Below, piece after piece: positions 4,452 to 5,250 of a DNA stretch of 5,250 bases (positions are counted from its first letter, which is position 1; each line of letters opens with the position of its first letter). Where the stretch lies: assembly GCA_026417715.1 (NCBI GenBank), contig JAOACU010000212.1:1-5250 (forward strand). The letters run 5' to 3'. A program made the translations under genes and the position numbers. Below the pieces are notes generated by a model, which had not been told where the DNA came from, did no database searches, and saw nothing but the letters and a program-made list of their open reading frames with translations. This DNA comes from Anaerolineae bacterium. Lineage in GTDB: Bacteria; Chloroflexota; Anaerolineae; UBA4142.

Positions 4452-5250
4452 ATGTATTACATCTTTCACGGCGAAGACGATTTTTCGCGCGGTGAGCAAA
4501 TCAAAAAATTGCGCGCGCAAATGGGCGATCCGCAGTTTGCCGATTTGAACATCACATACTTGGATGGACGCAAAATCGCGCTCAGCGAACTCACGCACGC
4601 GTGCGATGCGGTGCCCTTTTTGAGTGACAAGCGACTCGTGATCGTCGAAGGGTTGCTCACGCGCGTCGAGCCGCGTCGCAAAAAGAGCGAAGAAGACACT
4701 GAGGAAGAAATCGAAGAGGAAACCAATCCCGATTTGGCGAAGGAACTCATTGCCTACTTGCCGCGCCTGCCCGAAACGACACGCCTCGTCTTCAGTGAAG
4801 CGAAAACGCTTGCCAAGAACAATCCCGTGTTGAAATACGCGGCAAGCGACAAAAACGCGCACATCAAAGAGTTTGCACTACTCGATGCGCGCGCGTTACC
4901 CAGGTGGATCACCGAACGCGTCAAACAAAAAGGTGGCACGATTGAACCCGACGCGGTGAACGAACTTGTCACGCACATCGGTAACGATTTGCGCTTGCTC
5001 GATAACGAAATCGAAAAACTATTGACGTATCGTGCCAACCAGACGATTCGCGCGGAGGACGTGCGCGCGCTGGTTACTTTTGTCACCGAGTCGAGCGTGT
5101 TCGATTTGGTGGATGCGATTGGGCGACGCGAAACGCACAAGGCATTGCAGTTGTTGCATCACCAACTGGCGCACAACGCCGCGCCGATTTATTTGCTGGC
5201 AATGGTCACACGGCAATTTCGCTTGCTCTTGCAGTGGCGCGATCTGGCAG
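4452..5250 (+). CDS. holA: DNA polymerase III delta subunit, N-terminal 266 codons (3' end outside window)
   Basis: The reading frame opens at ATG 4452 and stays open to the window edge; family members are about 330-340 aa, so roughly the last fifth is missing. HolA is the clamp-loader subunit that opens the beta sliding clamp. Domain I starts MYYIFHGEDDFSRGEQIKKL and contains VPFLSDKRLVIVEG (54-67), the typical region near the clamp contact, then LPRLPETTRLVFSE (103-116). Domain II contains WITERVKQKGGTI (152-164) and the diagnostic NDLRLLDNEIEKLLTY (178-193). The third domain opens with SSVFDLVDAIGRRETHKALQLL (215-236), then MVTRQFRLLLQW (251-262). A strongly charged stretch, RRKKSEEDTEEEIEEE (75-90), forms an acidic linker inside domain I. 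A weak GGAAAA (4437-4442) is the only ribosome binding candidate. The gene diverges from the toxin-antitoxin pair. Confidence 0.93.
   Translation, partial: MYYIFHGEDDFSRGEQIKKLRAQMGDPQFADLNITYLDGRKIALSELTHACDAVPFLSDKRLVIVEGLLTRVEPRRKKSEEDTEEEIEEETNPDLAKELIAYLPRLPETTRLVFSEAKTLAKNNPVLKYAASDKNAHIKEFALLDARALPRWITERVKQKGGTIEPDAVNELVTHIGNDLRLLDNEIEKLLTYRANQTIRAEDVRALVTFVTESSVFDLVDAIGRRETHKALQLLHHQLAHNAAPIYLLAMVTRQFRLLLQWRDLA

Noticed and set aside
4398..5216. Several minus-strand open frames opposite the holA region
   Set aside because: The plus-strand frame from 4452 encodes a convincing HolA; the opposing frames have no family features.

Overview
The window is a gene-dense piece of a bacterial chromosome of moderately high G+C content. 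Its codons are rich in GCG, CGC and related CG-alternating triplets. The content is a GH2 beta-mannosidase, a GalE epimerase, a GT4 glycosyltransferase, a DUF6391-type membrane protein and HolA. Many arrays of 7-nt repeat units occupy gene junctions and even sit inside genes. That combination suggests a Chloroflexota (Anaerolineae-like) genome. This assignment is an inference from remembered gene and repeat content, not from a marker gene; Cyanobacteria are a weaker alternative.

Layout, left to right. (1) 2-880 (+): the 3' part of a GH2 beta-mannosidase-like gene, carrying an in-frame heptanucleotide array at 280-335. (2) 881-944: an imperfect 30-bp-arm hairpin made of heptamers, directly after the stop codon. 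(3) 959-1948 (+): galE, whose stop codon lies in a four-unit octamer array (1947-1978). (4) 2011-3174 (+): a GT4 glycosyltransferase with a 13-unit heptamer array inside its coding sequence (2143-2233). Its stop codon lies in a 17-bp perfect hairpin that is also built from heptamers. (5) A near-consensus sigma-70-type promoter (3213-3241), then another heptamer array in the 5' leader, then a 166-aa DUF6391-like membrane protein (3291-3791). (6) 3794-4401 (-): a two-gene toxin-antitoxin module with a TumE/DUF6516-type toxin and a non-HTH antitoxin, and its own near-consensus promoter. This island is visibly poorer in CG alternation than its surroundings. (7) 4452-5250 (+): the N-terminal 266 codons of holA, DNA polymerase III delta, which runs off the window.

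The first three genes all concern carbohydrate: mannoside hydrolysis, UDP-galactose supply and glycosyl transfer. They lie co-directionally and could form one transcription unit for glycan turnover or surface polysaccharide synthesis. The toxin-antitoxin pair looks like a later insertion between the DUF6391 gene and holA. The most unusual feature is the repeats. Several sequence-distinct families of short tandem units, mostly 7 nt, mark nearly every boundary of the plus-strand block 2-3791. In two genes they have become protein. Because 7 and 3 share no factor, a heptamer array is read as a 7-residue peptide repeat. No such array was seen in the toxin-antitoxin/holA part.
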